This document shows, piece after piece, positions 24,861-32,671 of a DNA stretch of 64,000 nt. The notes under the pieces were generated by a model. The model worked only from the letters and a program-made list of their open reading frames with translations. It was not told the origin of the DNA and did not search any database. This stretch comes from Leyella stercorea (GTDB lineage: Bacteria > Bacteroidota > Bacteroidia > Bacteroidales > Bacteroidaceae), in contig NZ_JADYUF010000006.1 in NCBI RefSeq assembly GCF_021531655.1, positions 40,027 to 104,026 of the forward strand, read 5' to 3'. Positions within the stretch are counted from its first letter, which is position 1, and every line of letters starts with the position of its first letter. The translations under genes were made by a program, and so were the position numbers.

Positions 24861-24970
24861 TCAAATGTAGTCCTTTTGGCTTTCAAATGTAGTCCTTTTA
24901 CACTTCAAAAGGAGTCCTTTTGCAAGCCAAAACGAGTCCTTTTGCAAGCCAAAAGGAGTCCTTTTGCAAG
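24861..24970. repeat. Five tandem 22-nt palindromic units (array A)
   Basis: Units begin at 24861, 24883, 24905, 24927 and 24949, with exactly 22-nt spacing. The core of the third and fifth is CAAAAGGAGTCCTTTTG (third) or the same with a neighbouring C, a perfect 17-nt palindrome about its central G. The first two carry AAATGTAGTCCTTTT and the fourth AAAACGAGTCCTTTT. Spacers are five nt, CAAGC-like. The array lies between the divergent promoters of rlmN and the HAD gene. Confidence 0.9.
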
Positions 24971-25064
24971 TAGGGAGGACAGATTTGGGCGGATATACCC
25001 GTAATAACCTCGTTTTTGTGGGGTTTTTACAGCATACGTTGAGGCTTTTTCGAAAAATATAAGT

Positions 25065-25072
25065 TACCTTTG
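25065..25072 (+). promoter_or_regulatory. -7 element for the HAD fusion gene
   Basis: TACCTTTG lies 58 nt before the ATG at 25131 and downstream of array A. The nearest TTG leaves 23 nt, longer than ideal. Confidence 0.55.
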
Positions 25073-25130
25073 TAGCGGATTATTTTAGCATCGTATATAC
25101 TTGAAACGAAAAAAGACAACTGACACGATT

Positions 25131-26234
25131 ATGATAAAGAATCTGATTTTCGACTTCGGCAAGGTTCTTGTCGATTATGATTATATGCTGGTGCTCGACC
25201 AGGTTTTCAGTACACACGAGCAGTCGGTCGACTTCTACAATCGTCTTATGGCCGACGGATGGAACAAGCGTCTCGACCGCGAAGACAAGCCTTTCGGTGC
25301 TGTCATCGATGACATGGCGGAGGCAATGCCGCAATATGCCGACGAGATACGCCAGTTTGGCAGTCGCTATACGGAGTTTGTCATTGGCGAGATGGAGGGG
25401 ATGCGTTCGTTGCTCGGGCAGTTGAAGCAGGAGGGTTATAGGCTCTTCGGGCTGACCAACTGGTGCAGCAAGGTGCATGTCACAATGAAGCAGTATCCTA
25501 TATTTGAGCTGTTGGAGGGGCGTCTGGTGTCGTCAGAAGAACATCTGATAAAGCCCGAACGTGCCATATATGAGCGTATGTGCGAGAAGTTCGCGTTGAA
25601 GCCCGAAGAGTGCGTGTTCGCCGACGACAGAATGGACAATATCGAGGCTGCACGTGATTACGGTATGCGCGGCATAGTGTTCAGAAATGCGCGCCAGTAT
25701 GAGGCCGACTTGCGACGTATACTCGACATAGAGAGTAGGGTAGAGCGTGCTGTCGACAACTTCATGCAGGGTTATGGATGCTGCCAGTCGGTAGTGGCAG
25801 CATTCGGAGATATGTACGGACTCGACGACAATCTTGCCAAACGTATAGGTGCCGGTTTTGGCGGAGGCGTGGGACGTATGCGTATGATGTGCGGAGCCGT
25901 GTCGGGTATAGTCACATGTGTAGGACTTGACTGTGGTCAGACCGATGGTGCCGACCGTGAGGGCAAGTCGGCTTGCTACAAGGTAGTGCAGGATTTGCTT
26001 GCCAAGTCGAAAGAGCAGAACGGCTCGCTTATATGTGCCGAGATACTCGGACTGAAAGGTGTGGACAAGGCGCATTCGTCGTATGTAGCCTCGGCACGTA
26101 CAGCCGAATACTATAAGAAGCGTCCGTGTGCAGCCAAGGTGGAGAGTGCTGCCCGCATATTTGCCGACTATCTGGAGGACAAACTCTTCGCTGAGGAGTG
26201 TGCTGCCGATGACAGTAAGACGGTTTACAGATAA
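25131..26234 (+). CDS. HAD phosphatase fused to a C_GCAxxG_C_C domain
   Basis: A 367-residue two-domain protein. Residues 1-195 are a HAD-IA hydrolase: motif I IFDFGKVLVDYD (Asp nucleophile about 8; the second Asp is Gly, as in YihX-type sugar-phosphate phosphatases), motif II LTNWC, motif III Lys in IKPE, motif IV ECVFADDRMDN. Residues about 205-350 match the C_GCAxxG_C_C family: MQGYGCCQSVVAAF, GAGFGGGVGRMRMMCGAVSG and conserved cysteines to the end. That family is thought to bind a metal or cluster and is often found with redox proteins. The frame opens at 25101, but MIKNLIFDFG at 25131 is the natural start. Function of the fusion is unknown. Confidence 0.85.
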   Translation: MIKNLIFDFGKVLVDYDYMLVLDQVFSTHEQSVDFYNRLMADGWNKRLDREDKPFGAVIDDMAEAMPQYADEIRQFGSRYTEFVIGEMEGMRSLLGQLKQEGYRLFGLTNWCSKVHVTMKQYPIFELLEGRLVSSEEHLIKPERAIYERMCEKFALKPEECVFADDRMDNIEAARDYGMRGIVFRNARQYEADLRRILDIESRVERAVDNFMQGYGCCQSVVAAFGDMYGLDDNLAKRIGAGFGGGVGRMRMMCGAVSGIVTCVGLDCGQTDGADREGKSACYKVVQDLLAKSKEQNGSLICAEILGLKGVDKAHSSYVASARTAEYYKKRPCAAKVESAARIFADYLEDKLFAEECAADDSKTVYR

Positions 26235-26305
26235 ATTTGATGGCTAAAAATGCTGATAATGCTAAAATTGTCCGCATTTTTGGCACTTGTGAAGATAATT
26301 TGTTG

Positions 26306-26313
26306 TAACTTTG
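26306..26313 (+). promoter_or_regulatory. -7 element for the small secreted protein
   Basis: TAACTTTG lies 39 nt before ATG 26353. A TTG occurs 16 nt upstream, shorter than consensus. Confidence 0.5.
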
Positions 26314-26352
26314 CAGAAACACATACAACGAATTGTAGTAAAAATAGATATT

Positions 26353-26673
26353 ATGTCAAGAAATATACTCATAGCAATGTTTATGGCTGTTGCCGGCATG
26401 TTTGTGCCATGCAGTGCCGAAGCAGTTTGTTTGACAGAAATGGATATGATAGACAATAATGACATGTCGAAGATAACCATCTCGGTCAATGAGTCGGTGC
26501 TGCGCGTTACGGGTGCAGCCGGAATGACAATGTCTGTTTATAATGTTACGGGCGGTGTGCCGGTGATGAAGGTTAGGATTGAAGGTCCCGACAAGCGTTT
26601 CGATCTTAATCTGCCACGAGGCATTTATATTGTTCAGGTAGGCAAGGCCGTGCGTAAAATTGTAATAAAATAA
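26353..26673 (+). CDS. Small secreted protein resembling a T9SS sorting-domain fold
   Basis: A 106-residue protein. Signal peptide about 1-24 (MSRNILIAMFMAVAGMF, ending PCSAEA). The mature part has the beta-strand pattern of type IX C-terminal sorting domains or DUF3244: MTMSVYNVTGGVPVMKV, then FDLNLPRGIYIVQVG and a KIVIK end. It is too short to carry cargo, so it is either a free-standing domain or a structural protein. The ATG at 26353 was chosen because the upstream extension covers the promoter. The gene ends nine bases before the L,D-transpeptidase start. Confidence 0.65.
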   Translation: MSRNILIAMFMAVAGMFVPCSAEAVCLTEMDMIDNNDMSKITISVNESVLRVTGAAGMTMSVYNVTGGVPVMKVRIEGPDKRFDLNLPRGIYIVQVGKAVRKIVIK

Positions 26674-26681
26674 TTCTGCTT

Positions 26682-28256
26682 TTGAGAAATCAGCATTTTG
26701 AACCATTAAGGTTCTTTATTCTTGTAGCTCTTGTGGCATGCGCGTTGTGCTCGTGCAATGAGAGTAAGGTCAATATGCACGTTTCTCTTGATGCGTTTGC
26801 CGAATTGCGCAAACCATATTTACAGATTGACGAGGACAAGGTGAGCGAGAATATACGCCGACTGGCATTTGCTGACCGATCGCTAACAACTGCCGACCGA
26901 CATACGCGCACCTATTATCTTGAGGGCGGACGGCCTATGTGGCTCTCGCGAAAAGGTGCCGACAGCAGGGTGGACAGCGTGCTGGCGTATGTAGCAAGGG
27001 TCGATTCTTTCGGCTTTTCGCGCGAAGGCTTCTGTTATTCCACTATTATCAGCGACGTTGCACGTGTGCAAAACCTCGACTTCGACACTTTGCCCGATGC
27101 AGCTAACAGCATCAATCGTGTATATGCCCGACTGGAATACAGTCTGACCAAGGCTTTCCTGCGCTATTGCGAAGGCCAGCGCTTTGGTTTCGCCAACCCA
27201 TATGATTTGTTCAACCGTCTTGATGTGCGCGACAGCGACTCCGTACACGTGTCGTATCGCTCGCTATATGGCGTGCCTACAAAATTGGCTGGTAGCGCAT
27301 TTCTTGATGAAGCTTACGGCGCAATAGCCTCAGGCAGCGAGAAGGTGGGGGCTTTCATGCAAGCCTCTTATCCCGAAAATCCTCTTTATCCCGAATTCTG
27401 CAAGATGTTGTCGCGTACGTTGTCGGCTGCCGAACGACGTCGGGTGTTCTGCAATATAGAGCGTAGCCGCTGGCGTCATGGCGACTATCCGCAGCTGCAC
27501 GACAAGTATGTACTTGTGAACGTGCCTACGCAGCAACTCGAAGCGGTAGACAAGGACCGGAGAATGACAATGCGCATAGCGCTTGGCAGTATGAAGACGA
27601 AGACCCCACTGCTCAACGGACGCATCAAGCGCATCGACTTCAATCCGCAATGGATCATACCCAAAAGTATCATCAAGACATCGGTGCGCCATCATGCAGG
27701 TGACATAGGCTACTTTGAACGTCACAACTATTTTGTGCGTGAGCGCAAGTCGGGCAAGATAATCAGTCCCGCGTTCGTCACAGCCGACATGATGATGAGC
27801 CACGACTATCATGTCGTGCAGCGTGGAGGCAAAGGCAATGCCCTGGGACGCATCATCTTCCGATTCGACAACGACTACAGCATATATCTGCACGATACAT
27901 CAAGCCCTGCGGTTTTTGCCAATCGCAACCGCATAGTATCGCATGGCTGCATACGTGTGGAGCGTCCTTACGACCTCGCAGTGTTTATGCTTGCCGATAA
28001 GGACGAGCGCGTTATGGAAAAGATGAAATACTCCATAGCCGTCGATCTGAGCAACGAAGGTGGCGAAGCTGACGACCGTCCTGCAATAGACAAGAGCAAG
28101 TTGCTGCACAGTCTGAGCGTCAAGCCTACCGTTCCGCTGTTCATCACCTATTACACATTATATCCAAATGCCGACGGCGTAATGACAGGCTATGACGACA
28201 TATATGGTTTCGACCCGGTGATATATGCAAAAATACAGAATTTCATAAAACAATAA
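26682..28256 (+). CDS. L,D-transpeptidase (YkuD domain) lipoprotein
   Basis: About 524 residues. The start is TTG at 26682: no ATG or GTG lies between the upstream in-frame stop (26655) and the signal peptide, whose lipobox is ALCSC (Cys about 24). The N-terminal 280 residues form the scaffold domain seen in large L,D-transpeptidases (LdtD/YcbB type), with LEGGRPMWLSRKG and NVERSRWR-like phrases. The YkuD catalytic domain is at about 300-460, with YLHDTSSPAVF and the catalytic SHGCIRVERPYDLAVF. These enzymes make 3-3 crosslinks in peptidoglycan. Only five bases separate it from the ECF sigma gene, so wall crosslinking and an envelope-stress response seem to be linked. Confidence 0.85.
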   Translation: MRNQHFEPLRFFILVALVACALCSCNESKVNMHVSLDAFAELRKPYLQIDEDKVSENIRRLAFADRSLTTADRHTRTYYLEGGRPMWLSRKGADSRVDSVLAYVARVDSFGFSREGFCYSTIISDVARVQNLDFDTLPDAANSINRVYARLEYSLTKAFLRYCEGQRFGFANPYDLFNRLDVRDSDSVHVSYRSLYGVPTKLAGSAFLDEAYGAIASGSEKVGAFMQASYPENPLYPEFCKMLSRTLSAAERRRVFCNIERSRWRHGDYPQLHDKYVLVNVPTQQLEAVDKDRRMTMRIALGSMKTKTPLLNGRIKRIDFNPQWIIPKSIIKTSVRHHAGDIGYFERHNYFVRERKSGKIISPAFVTADMMMSHDYHVVQRGGKGNALGRIIFRFDNDYSIYLHDTSSPAVFANRNRIVSHGCIRVERPYDLAVFMLADKDERVMEKMKYSIAVDLSNEGGEADDRPAIDKSKLLHSLSVKPTVPLFITYYTLYPNADGVMTGYDDIYGFDPVIYAKIQNFIKQ

Positions 28257-28261
28257 CAATA

Positions 28262-28789
28262 ATGTCAACCACCTTGCCGACGACCGAAGCAGAAAAACAA
28301 GCGTTTTTCGCCAATATCGTTGCCCAGTACAGCGAGCGGCTGTATTGGACGGTTCGTCGTATAGTGATTGACCATGACGATGCCGACGATGTGCTGCAGA
28401 ATGTCTTTGTGAAGGCGTGGAGCAATATGGACGACTTTCAGAACCGCTCAAAAATATCCACATGGCTGTATCGTATAGCGGTGAACGAGTCGCTCGACTT
28501 TATAAGACGTAAGAAGGATATAGCCTCGCTTGGTGACGAAGCTAATGTGGCAGTAGCCAACCGGCTTATGTCTGACGACTATTTCGATGGCGATAGGGCG
28601 CAGGCTCTGCTGCAAGCAGCTATAGCATCGCTACCCGATGTGCAACGCGTGGTGTTCAATCTGCGCTACTACGACGAAATGAAATATTCAGACATCAGTC
28701 GGCTACTCAATACTTCAGAGGGTGCATTGAAGGCAAGCTATCACATAGCGGTGAAGAAGATAACGGCATTTGTAAAGAGTCACGAGTAA
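28262..28789 (+). CDS. ECF RNA polymerase sigma factor
   Basis: A 175-residue sigma-70-family protein. Region 2 (about 20-90) has DDADDVLQNVFVKAWSNMDDF and STWLYRIAVNESLDFIRR. Region 4 (about 118-170) has LPDVQRVVFNLRYYDEMKYSDISRLLNTSEGALK. This size and domain set define an extracytoplasmic-function sigma factor. It lies directly behind the L,D-transpeptidase gene and before a membrane protein that may be its anti-sigma factor. Confidence 0.93.
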   Translation: MSTTLPTTEAEKQAFFANIVAQYSERLYWTVRRIVIDHDDADDVLQNVFVKAWSNMDDFQNRSKISTWLYRIAVNESLDFIRRKKDIASLGDEANVAVANRLMSDDYFDGDRAQALLQAAIASLPDVQRVVFNLRYYDEMKYSDISRLLNTSEGALKASYHIAVKKITAFVKSHE

Positions 28790-28900
28790 ACCGACGCTTG
28801 CCGTGATTTGGCTAGATATATAAATATGTGTATAAAATAAATGTAATGATTAAACCTTTTCCGCTTTTGTGAGTCAAATACATAAAATTATTGAAGGAAT

Positions 28901-29329
28901 ATGGAATCTGATGAGAAATATTTAGAGAGAAAATTCGGAAGACAGAATCATTTCGCTGTCCCTGAAGGATACTTGCAGAACTTGACCGCATCTGTAATGG
29001 CCAATGTCAGCAAACAGTATGCTTGTGATGTGTCTGAAGATGAATCTGTCTTGTCTGATAAGGTAACAGCCGGTGCAAAAGTCGTTGTTATGCTACCGTG
29101 GTGGCGTCGCACCCGTGTGCGTATAGCTGCGGCTGCCGCTTGTCTGTTGCTGGCTGGCGGTACGGCATTCTATACTTATTCGGTGCACCATGCCGAGCCT
29201 GCATACAATATTGCAGTATCAGTCCCAAGCCATAACATAGAAGCCGATGTGTCTACATCATACAATGAGATAGCCGACTATACTATGCTCGACAATGATG
29301 ATATATATTCGCTCTTAGCAAGTAATTGA
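28901..29329 (+). CDS. Single-pass membrane protein, probable anti-sigma factor
   Basis: A 142-residue protein with a cytoplasmic N-terminus of about 65 residues (MESDEKYLERKFGRQNHFAV), one transmembrane helix about 68-88 (VRIAAAAACLLLAGGTAF), and a short periplasmic part with acidic, Ser/Thr-rich ending. There is no zinc-binding HxxxCxxC motif. Position after an ECF sigma gene and the topology suggest an anti-sigma factor; this is inference. The 111-nt gap before it has no clear TAnnTTTG element. Confidence 0.6.
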   Translation: MESDEKYLERKFGRQNHFAVPEGYLQNLTASVMANVSKQYACDVSEDESVLSDKVTAGAKVVVMLPWWRRTRVRIAAAAACLLLAGGTAFYTYSVHHAEPAYNIAVSVPSHNIEADVSTSYNEIADYTMLDNDDIYSLLASN

Positions 29330-29340
29330 ACATATTATAA

Positions 29341-29784
29341 ATGATGAGAATAAGCAAATGTTTCATAATCGCGCTATTGACTTTTGTAATGTCTCTGGCG
29401 CAAGCTCAGAAGCCTAAGCACTTTGACCCGGAACGCTTCCAGCGCGATCTGGAGCAGTTCATTGCCACACAGGCATGTCTGTCGCCGGCTGAGTCTGCTG
29501 AGTTTTTCCCCATTTATCGTGAGATGCGCAACAAGCAATGGGCGTATTTTGCAACCGAGCGTCGCCTGCGTCATATTGATACAAGCGACAATCAGGCGTG
29601 TGCTGAGGCTATCCGTAAGCGCGATGCGGGCGATTTGGAGTTGAAACGCATTCAACAGACTTATCACGAGAAGTTTATGACCATCCTGCCTGCATCAAAG
29701 GTTTATCTGATTATTAAGGCTGAGGACAATTTCCATCGCCGATTGTTCAAGCAAAGCAATGGCACCAAGAAGAAAACCAATTAA
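29341..29784 (+). CDS. Small periplasmic protein of Spy/CpxP-like type
   Basis: A 147-residue exported helical protein. Signal peptide 1-22 (ending LAQAQ). CLSPAESAEFFPIYREMRNKQW resembles the LTPEQ-type repeat of Spy/CpxP-like periplasmic chaperones and is common in Bacteroidota proteins behind ECF sigma factors. The remainder is charged and alpha-helical, finishing in a basic tail. It starts 11 bases after the probable anti-sigma gene and likely belongs to the same regulon. Its role as chaperone or sensor is inferred. Confidence 0.62.
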   Translation: MMRISKCFIIALLTFVMSLAQAQKPKHFDPERFQRDLEQFIATQACLSPAESAEFFPIYREMRNKQWAYFATERRLRHIDTSDNQACAEAIRKRDAGDLELKRIQQTYHEKFMTILPASKVYLIIKAEDNFHRRLFKQSNGTKKKTN

Positions 29785-29805
29785 TTTATACAGGACATAT
29801 TTCAG

Positions 29806-30537
29806 ATGCAACGCTACTTTATAACATTTGCCTACGACGGTACGGCTTATCATGGCTGGCAGATACAGCCCAATGGCAATTCTGTTCAAGAAGAACTGCA
29901 GAAAGCTCTTTCTACAATATTGCGTGAGAATATAGAGGTGGTCGGTGCAGGACGTACAGATGCCGGTGTGCATGCGCGACGCATGACTGCGCATTTCGAG
30001 ACCGAAGCCAATTTCGATTATGCACAGTTGGCTTACAAACTCAACAGATTGGTGCCACGCGATATTTCTGTTTATGATGTATATCCGGTTGATGCCGATA
30101 TGCATGCACGTTTCAGTGCCACATTACGAACATACCATTATTATATACATACACGCAAGAATCCTTTCTTGCGATATTATTCTTGCGAACTTCATTATCA
30201 GCTCGACTTCGATCTTATGAACCAAGCTGCTGCCCGTTTGCTTGCGGTTGACGACTTCGGAGCTTTCTGCAAGGCGCATGCCGATGTCAAAACCACATTG
30301 TGCAATGTCACAGAAGCTGTATGGGTGCGCGACGCTGACGATGCCTGGCATTTCCGTATCTCTGCCAACCGATTCCTACGCAATATGGTGCGTGCCGTGG
30401 TCGGTACGCTTATTGAGGTGGGGCGCCATCGTATGACATTGCAGCAGTTTGACGATGTCATTGCAAGTGGAAGCCGCTCCAAAGCTGGCGAGAGTATGCC
30501 AGGCAATGCTCTGTTCTTGGAGGATGTGAAGTATTGA
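29806..30537 (+). CDS. truA: tRNA pseudouridine(38-40) synthase
   Basis: A 243-residue enzyme. The catalytic Asp lies in GAGRTDAGVHARRM (about residue 51). FAYDGTAYHGWQIQPNGNSVQEELQKAL at the start and FLRNMVRAVVGTLIEVGR near the end (RNMVR motif) are typical TruA. It isomerises uridines 38-40 in the anticodon arm. It follows the Spy-like gene after 21 bases, possibly by readthrough, and is followed by an AT-rich repeat region. Confidence 0.95.
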   Translation: MQRYFITFAYDGTAYHGWQIQPNGNSVQEELQKALSTILRENIEVVGAGRTDAGVHARRMTAHFETEANFDYAQLAYKLNRLVPRDISVYDVYPVDADMHARFSATLRTYHYYIHTRKNPFLRYYSCELHYQLDFDLMNQAAARLLAVDDFGAFCKAHADVKTTLCNVTEAVWVRDADDAWHFRISANRFLRNMVRAVVGTLIEVGRHRMTLQQFDDVIASGSRSKAGESMPGNALFLEDVKY

Positions 30538-30540
30538 CAG

Positions 30541-30685
30541 TAAAGTGTGAAACGTATATATATAATAAGGTGTAAAGTATATTAATAATAAAGCACGAAG
30601 TATATTAATGCTAAAGTACGAAGTATATATAATATAAACTACACCTTATATATAATATGCTCCACCTTATATATAATATGTATAG
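30541..30685. repeat. AT-rich tandem and inverted repeats after truA
   Basis: GAAGTATATT-type units recur at about 23-nt steps (AAGTATATT at 30575 and 30598, AAGTATATA at 30621). Two near-identical ACACCTTATATATAATATG units follow with a 21-nt period (30641 and 30662). The latter are inverted relative to TATAATAAGGTGT at 30561-30573, so a long hairpin could form. There is no coding potential. Confidence 0.65.
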
Positions 30686-30710
30686 TATTGACAAATTATA
30701 GTTTTGTTTT

Positions 30711-31628
30711 ATGTGGCTGATATTGGCTTTTTGCTCAGCGGCTTTGCTGGGCTTTTATGATGTTTTCAAGAAGTTGGCGTTGTCTGGCAATGCCGTTCTG
30801 CCGGTTCTTTTTCTTAATACGATGATATGCTCGCTGCTGTTCTTGCCGTTCATATTGCTGTCGTCGTGCACCAATATGCTCGACGGTTCGATGTTTTATG
30901 TCGAACAGTGTGGATGGGAACAGCATAAGTATATATTGCTTAAGGCTTGTATAGTTCTCTCATCGTGGGTGTTCGGCTATTTCGCAATGAAGAATCTGCC
31001 CATCACCATTGTCGGTCCTATCAATGCCACACGTCCGGTAATGGTACTGGTAGGTGCCATGCTGGTGTTTGGCGAGCGTCTTAATGTATGGCAGTGGTGC
31101 GGTGTGCTACTTGCTATAATATCGTTCTTCCTGCTCAGCAGAAGTGGCAAGAAGGAAGGAGTCGACTTCCGCCATAACAAATGGATATACTTCCTGGTGC
31201 TTGCAGCAGTACTTGGAGCTGTAAGCGGACTCTATGACAAGTATCTTATGGCTTCGCCTGATAACGGCGGAGTTGGATTGAGCCGCATGGTGGTGCAGAG
31301 TTGGTACAATATATATCAACTGTTTCTTATGGGCGTGACCATGCTGCTCATCTGGTGGCCTACACGCAAGAAGACAACAGCCTTCACATGGCGTTGGAGC
31401 ATATTGTTTATAAGTCTGTTTTTGAGTGCAGCTGATTTTGTGTATTTCTATGCCCTTAGTCTGCCTGGAGCTATGATAAGCATTGTCTCAATGGTACGAC
31501 GTGGCAGTGTGGTCGTAAGTTTCTGTTGTGGAGCCGCTGTCTTCAAGGAAAGAAATCTTAAAAGCAAGGCAATTGACATGCTTCTGGTTTTGTTGGGAAT
31601 GATATTCCTGTATATTGGTACACGTTGA
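30711..31628 (+). CDS. EamA/DMT family transporter
   Basis: A 305-residue membrane protein with about ten hydrophobic helices in two repeats, the drug/metabolite transporter arrangement. PITIVGPINATRPVMVLVGAMLVFGERLN (in the end of the first EamA repeat) and LPGAMISIVSMVRRGSVVVSF in the second are family-like. The substrate is unknown. It stands apart, after the AT-rich repeats and before dapA, with its own short leader. Confidence 0.88.
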   Translation: MWLILAFCSAALLGFYDVFKKLALSGNAVLPVLFLNTMICSLLFLPFILLSSCTNMLDGSMFYVEQCGWEQHKYILLKACIVLSSWVFGYFAMKNLPITIVGPINATRPVMVLVGAMLVFGERLNVWQWCGVLLAIISFFLLSRSGKKEGVDFRHNKWIYFLVLAAVLGAVSGLYDKYLMASPDNGGVGLSRMVVQSWYNIYQLFLMGVTMLLIWWPTRKKTTAFTWRWSILFISLFLSAADFVYFYALSLPGAMISIVSMVRRGSVVVSFCCGAAVFKERNLKSKAIDMLLVLLGMIFLYIGTR

Positions 31629-31711
31629 CGATTTGCGCTAATAAAAAACGAATACTCTTTCAAATTATGTATTTTTTATCTCTACATTTTTCTCATTTCA
31701 CAGGAAAATGT

Positions 31712-31719
31712 TAACTTTG
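31712..31719 (+). promoter_or_regulatory. -7 element for dapA
   Basis: TAACTTTG lies 34 nt before the ATG at 31754. No TTG at ideal spacing is seen. Confidence 0.55.
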
Positions 31720-31753
31720 TAGACAAAATGAACATATTATAAGCATAAAATAT

Positions 31754-32641
31754 ATGGCACGAAACATCTTCAAAGGATTAGGAATAGCTCTGGTGACCCC
31801 ATTCACAGCCAATGGCGAAGTTGATTACAAGGCGATTGTGCGTCTTGTAGAGTATCAGATACAGAATGGAGCCGACTTCTTGTGTATATTGGCCACCACA
31901 GGCGAGACTCCTTGTCTGTCAACAGAAGAAAAAGAAAATATAAAGAAATTGGTTGTGGACACTAATCGTGGTCGTCTGCCAATACTTATGGGATGCGGTG
32001 GTAACAATACGCGTGCCGTAGTTGAAGAATTGAAGACAGCTGACTGGACTGGTATAGATGGTGTTCTCAGCGTGTGTCCATACTATAACAAGCCTTCGCA
32101 GGAGGGTCTTTATCAGCATTTCAAAGCTATAGCCGAGGCAAGTCCGCTTCCCGTTGTATTATATAATGTGCCAGGACGTACTGGTATCAACATGAAGTCG
32201 GAGACTACAGTGCGTCTTGCACGCGATTGTGAGAATATCGTTGCTGTAAAGGAAGCAAGCGGTAGCCTTGAACAGGTTGATGAAATCATCAAGAACAAGC
32301 CCGAACGCTTTGACGTTATTAGTGGTGACGATGCCCTGACATTCTCAATGGTAGCAAGTGGAGCAGCCGGTAGCATCTCGGTTATTGGCAATGCTTTGCC
32401 TAAGGAGGTGTCGCGTATGATTCGTCTGGAGTTTAAGGGCGAATACGAAGCCGCCCGTACTATACACCACAGATTTACCGAACTCTATTCGTTATTGTTC
32501 GTTGACGGTAACCCAGCTGGTGTAAAGGCGCTTCTGCATGAAATGGGATTTATCGAGAACGTGTTGCGCCTGCCTCTTGTGCCGACACGTATCACCACCT
32601 TGCAGAAGATGACAGAGATATTGAAAACATTGAAAATCTGA
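31754..32641 (+). CDS. dapA: 4-hydroxy-tetrahydrodipicolinate synthase
   Basis: A 295-residue class I aldolase-type enzyme that condenses pyruvate and aspartate semialdehyde for lysine and diaminopimelate. GIALVTPFTANGEVDYKAI, the GTTGE-equivalent ATTGETPCLS, the tyrosine motif YNVPGRTGINM (about 134) and the Schiff-base lysine in NIVAVKEASGS (about 165) are all present. Length is normal. It begins a plus-strand run with a FecCD permease and ligA; the gap to the permease start is 30 bases. Confidence 0.97.
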   Translation: MARNIFKGLGIALVTPFTANGEVDYKAIVRLVEYQIQNGADFLCILATTGETPCLSTEEKENIKKLVVDTNRGRLPILMGCGGNNTRAVVEELKTADWTGIDGVLSVCPYYNKPSQEGLYQHFKAIAEASPLPVVLYNVPGRTGINMKSETTVRLARDCENIVAVKEASGSLEQVDEIIKNKPERFDVISGDDALTFSMVASGAAGSISVIGNALPKEVSRMIRLEFKGEYEAARTIHHRFTELYSLLFVDGNPAGVKALLHEMGFIENVLRLPLVPTRITTLQKMTEILKTLKI

Positions 32642-32671
32642 TTTCATTAGAAATCAAATAGAAATGAGGAC

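Noticed and set aside
24861..24970. Array A as a CRISPR array
   Set aside because: Repeats are contiguous 22-nt units with five-nt spacers; there are no 30-40-nt unique spacers and no cas genes.
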